From Dehalococcoidia bacterium (GTDB lineage Bacteria > Chloroflexota > Dehalococcoidia > Lucifugimonadales > Lucifugimonadaceae), in the NCBI GenBank assembly GCA_022819585.1, contig JAJEGY010000038.1, forward strand, positions 1 to 34,592: a DNA stretch of 34,592 nucleotides, written 5' to 3'. The notes below the pieces were generated by a model. It did not search any database, was not told the origin of the DNA, and saw only the letters and a program-made list of their open reading frames with translations. A program made the translations under genes and the position numbers. Position 1 is the first letter of the stretch, and every line of letters begins with the position of its first letter. This document shows, piece by piece, positions 32,138 through 34,592 of the stretch.

Positions 32138-33277
32138 ATGGCAATCCAAAATGTTCGATTAGATTCTGATGGTGACTCGCCCTCCGCAGCAGCGAAGTCC
32201 ACTTCTCTAGCCACCGCCGTAGCTACCGCGCCGGATAGGTTAGGCGCGCTTGCATCGGTAGGTGAGTTGGCGGTGGCTAATCTTGCGGCGGGGGCTTTGT
32301 TGTCGGTGCAGGATCTGCATGTGCATTTCCCGATTAATCGGGGATTCATCGTTCAGCGGACGGTAGGACATATCCGGGCGGTGAATGGGGTGAGTTTTCA
32401 TGTGAATCCGGGTGAGACGTTGGGGATCGTCGGTGAGAGCGGATCGGGTAAGACGACGGTGGTGCGGGCGGTGATTCAGTTGGAGAGGCCGACGTCGGGG
32501 AGTGTGTTTTTTCAGGGAGAGCAGTTGGTGGGCGCGCCGAGCGAGGTGTTGCGGGATGCTAGACGGGATATGAGCATGGTGTTTCAGGATCCTTACGGGT
32601 CGTTGAATCCGAGGATGCGTGCGGGGAACATTGTTGGGGAGCCGTTGAAGGCGCATCGGGTGTTTGAGACGGATGATGAGTATCGGGAGCGGGTTGGAGA
32701 GTTGTTCCAGATGGTGGGTTTACATCCGGGAGTTGCGAGCAGGTATCCGCATCAGTTTTCAGGGGGACAGCGGCAGAGGATAGCGATTGCGCGTGCGTTG
32801 GCTGCGAATCCGCAGTTGGTGTTGCTGGACGAGCCGGTTTCGGCGTTGGATGTTTCGATACAAGCGCAGGTGATCAATCTCCTTGAGGACCTTCAGGATG
32901 AGCACGATCTTGCGTTCATCTTTGTGGCGCACGATCTGTCGGTGGTGAGGCACACGGCGCATCGTACGGCGGTGATGTATCTGGGAAAGATAGTGGAGAT
33001 GGCGGATGGGGATGAGATCTATGAGAACCCGTTGCATCCGTATACACAGGCGTTGCTTTCGGCGGCGCCGATGCCGGATCCGGTGACGGAGAGGAAGCGG
33101 GAACGGATCGTGCTGACGGGGGATATTCCGAGTCCGGCGAATCCGCCGTCGGGGTGTGTGTTCAGGACTCGGTGTCCGATAGCGATATCTGACTGCGCTG
33201 AGATTGTGCCGCGGATGCGGAGCACAGGTTCGTTGACGAAGCGGCATGAGGTGGCCTGTATTCGGGCGGAGTTTTAG
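32138..33277 (+). CDS. Peptide ABC transporter ATPase, DppF/OppF type (second pair)
   Basis: A 379-residue ATPase. It has Walker A GESGSGKT (99-106), the Q-loop 'VFQDPYGSLNPRM', the signature 'FSGGQRQRIAIARAL', Walker B 'LVLLDEPVSALD' and the switch His in 'VAHDLSVV'. The C-terminal motif keeps its cysteines ('SGCVFRTRCPIAISDC', later 'EVACIRAEF'). A ~50-residue Ala/Ser-rich N-terminal extension is unusual, and the true start might lie later. Together with the DppD-type gene at 28681 it should make a second importer ATPase pair, now separated by the nuclease cassette. Confidence 0.92.
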   Translation: MAIQNVRLDSDGDSPSAAAKSTSLATAVATAPDRLGALASVGELAVANLAAGALLSVQDLHVHFPINRGFIVQRTVGHIRAVNGVSFHVNPGETLGIVGESGSGKTTVVRAVIQLERPTSGSVFFQGEQLVGAPSEVLRDARRDMSMVFQDPYGSLNPRMRAGNIVGEPLKAHRVFETDDEYRERVGELFQMVGLHPGVASRYPHQFSGGQRQRIAIARALAANPQLVLLDEPVSALDVSIQAQVINLLEDLQDEHDLAFIFVAHDLSVVRHTAHRTAVMYLGKIVEMADGDEIYENPLHPYTQALLSAAPMPDPVTERKRERIVLTGDIPSPANPPSGCVFRTRCPIAISDCAEIVPRMRSTGSLTKRHEVACIRAEF

Positions 33278-33406
33278 GCTGGTGCCCATCAACAACCGGG
33301 GTTGAGGCATTTGTGAAATGGTGCTTGAAATCGGCGGATTTTCGTGTCGTTAAGGTGTAAAATCTTTTGCCATTAAACGAATGAATCCGAAAAACGGAGG
33401 ATTGAA

Positions 33407-34414
33407 ATGGCAGTTGCGACGAAATCCGTCGTAGACGAGTTCCAAGAGCAAGGATTCGTGAAGGTCAAGGGTGTCCTTGACCCGAAGACGGTGCTCGACC
33501 CGATCATAGAGGAGTATGAAGGCGTCCTCGACAACTTGGCTCGCGACCTATACGAGGCTGGCGAGATCGAGTCGGAGTATGAGGATTTGCCTTTCGATGC
33601 GCGGATTCTGAAGATCTATCAAGAGACGGGTCGGCAGCACGCGCAGTATTTCGACTTTTCGTTGCCGTTCCAAGATGTCAAGGAGGACACTCCTTGCTGG
33701 TTCGGGCCAGCGGTCTTCAATGCGTTCGTCAACGAGAACCTGCTGGATGTTCTTGAGCAGTTGATCGGGCCGGAGATTTCTTCGAACCCGGTGCAGCATG
33801 TTCGCATCAAGCCGCCGGAGAAGCATCTACCGAAGGACGACAATGGTCAGCCGTTGATCGGAGCTACGCTTTGGCATCAGGACCACGGCGTGGTTGTACC
33901 CGAAGCGGACGACACCAACATGGTCACGGTCTGGTTCTCGCTGACGGACACGCCGGTCGAGTCTGGCCCGTTGAATGTAGTACCTGGCACGCACCGCGGT
34001 GATTTGTTGACGCACTGCAACAGCTATGCGTTCAATACGACGATGGTCGCGGGCCGACAGATACCGGAGAAGCTGTTCCCTTATCTGGAGGCGAAGCCGT
34101 TGCCGACTGAGCGTGGGGATGTGATCTTCATGCACAAGCGGACTGTGCACGGCTCTCTGGCGAACCTTAGCGACAACATGCGCTGGTCATTCGACCTTCG
34201 GTACCACAACACAGGCGCGCACTCTGGTCGCGTGGCATTCCCCGAGTTCGTCGCTCGAAGCCGATCCAATCCTGAGTCGGAACTGCGAGATCCGGTGAAG
34301 TGGAATGACATGTGGATGGACTGCCGCAAGCAGATGTCGAAGATCAACCAGGGTGGACAGCACGACATCCCGTTTGGTCGCTGGGAAGATGGGCATCCTG
34401 ACTGCGAGAACTGA
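33407..34414 (+). CDS. Phytanoyl-CoA dioxygenase (PhyH) family protein
   Basis: A 335-residue Fe(II)/2-oxoglutarate-dependent dioxygenase. The metal triad is His157-x-Asp159 in 'WHQDHG' and His248 in 'RTVHGSLAN'. The 2-oxoglutarate-binding Arg is probably Arg259 in 'NMRWSFDLRY', and 'SGPLNVVPGTHRG' is the typical PhyH strand-turn. CGGAGG at 33395-33400, six bases upstream, fixes ATG 33407. A TGTAAAAT box near 33354 may be its promoter. Members hydroxylate a wide range of small molecules, so the substrate cannot be assigned. A short perfect hairpin follows the gene. Confidence 0.9.
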   Translation: MAVATKSVVDEFQEQGFVKVKGVLDPKTVLDPIIEEYEGVLDNLARDLYEAGEIESEYEDLPFDARILKIYQETGRQHAQYFDFSLPFQDVKEDTPCWFGPAVFNAFVNENLLDVLEQLIGPEISSNPVQHVRIKPPEKHLPKDDNGQPLIGATLWHQDHGVVVPEADDTNMVTVWFSLTDTPVESGPLNVVPGTHRGDLLTHCNSYAFNTTMVAGRQIPEKLFPYLEAKPLPTERGDVIFMHKRTVHGSLANLSDNMRWSFDLRYHNTGAHSGRVAFPEFVARSRSNPESELRDPVKWNDMWMDCRKQMSKINQGGQHDIPFGRWEDGHPDCEN

Positions 34415-34435
34415 GTTTCTCGTAGGCCCCTGAAT

Positions 34436-34591
34436 TTAGTCCCTCCCGCGTCGCGGGAGGGATGTTTGGAGATGATTGGGATTGTGGTCGGTTGCGACTT
34501 CGACCGCCATCTCGTCTGATGTTTCGGGTTGGACCAGCAACGTGGATTCTTGCCATATTGCATCGGGGAAAGTGAAATCTAGACCGTAAAC
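34436..34591 (-). CDS. C-terminal end of a gene running off the window
   Basis: A minus-strand frame open from the window edge to TAA at 34438-34436 gives 51 residues, beginning 'VYGLDFTFPDAIWQESTLL' and ending 'LPRRGRD'. The composition looks protein-like, but no family is recognised and the start is outside the window. Its last codons overlap the hairpin at 34440-34462. Confidence 0.4.
   Translation of the reverse strand, partial: VYGLDFTFPDAIWQESTLLVQPETSDEMAVEVATDHNPNHLQTSLPRRGRD
34440..34462. terminator. GC-rich hairpin between converging genes
   Basis: TCCCTCCC (34440-34447) pairs with GGGAGGGA (34455-34462) around GCGTCGC, in which further pairing is possible. It follows the PhyH stop by 25 bases. 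There is only a weak T-run (TGTTTGG), so it may be a shared bidirectional terminator. Confidence 0.55.
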
Positions 34592-34592
34592 T

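Overview
This window most likely comes from a member of the Chloroflexota, plausibly a SAR202- or Dehalococcoidia-type marine or groundwater lineage. That is an inference. It rests on lipoproteins with Pro/Thr-rich linkers, several oligopeptide (Dpp/Opp-type) ABC transporter parts, a PhyH-family dioxygenase, an actinobacterial-like inositol-lipid gene set and dispersed ATTCCC...GGGAAT palindromic repeats. TGA is read as stop, and RF2 carries the classic frameshift site. No ribosomal or other taxonomic marker beyond prfB is present.

Layout. (1) 1-3.97 kb: one very large secreted acidic surface protein and its terminator-like hairpin. (2) 4.0-5.1 kb: prfB, encoded in two frames with a programmed +1 frameshift. 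(3) 5.3-13.9 kb, plus strand: two paralogous peptide-binding lipoproteins, the two permeases, a D-2-hydroxyacid dehydrogenase and a gamma-glutamyltransferase-family enzyme. This looks like a peptide or gamma-glutamyl uptake and processing cluster that lacks its own ATPases. (4) 13.9-17.3 kb, minus strand: a GT4 (PimA-like) glycosyltransferase overlapping a CDP-alcohol phosphatidyltransferase, then a secreted gluzincin-like peptidase. (5) 17.3-19.0 kb: no believable gene; compositionally odd and full of perfect palindromes. (6) 19.0-21.4 kb: inositol-phosphate synthase with an N-terminal helix-turn-helix and a second internal start, a HicB/HicA pair and a small retropepsin-like protein. (7) 21.4-24.0 kb: cysH on the minus strand behind a terminator/antiterminator leader, and a class III aminotransferase. 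(8) 24.1-26.5 kb: an adjacent DppD/DppF ATPase pair ending in a clear terminator. (9) 26.6-28.6 kb, minus strand: a DUF402 protein, tRNA-Gln(UUG) and a ceramidase-like protein that has lost its metal-ligand motifs. (10) 28.7-33.3 kb: a second DppD/DppF pair, separated by a cassette of HsdR-N-type nuclease genes. (11) 33.4-34.6 kb: a PhyH dioxygenase and the tail of a gene leaving the window.

How the genes may work together. The scattered transporter parts (two binding proteins, two permeases, four ATPases) suggest a peptide-scavenging organism. The inositol-phosphate synthase, phosphatidyltransferase and mannosyltransferase-like genes together describe a plausible route to glycosylated inositol phospholipids.

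The three strongest leads are: the helix-turn-helix/inositol-phosphate-synthase fusion with a strong in-frame internal ribosome binding site; the structured leader upstream of cysH with mutually exclusive antiterminator and terminator helices; and the paired fused/split nuclease modules lodged between two ABC ATPase genes.
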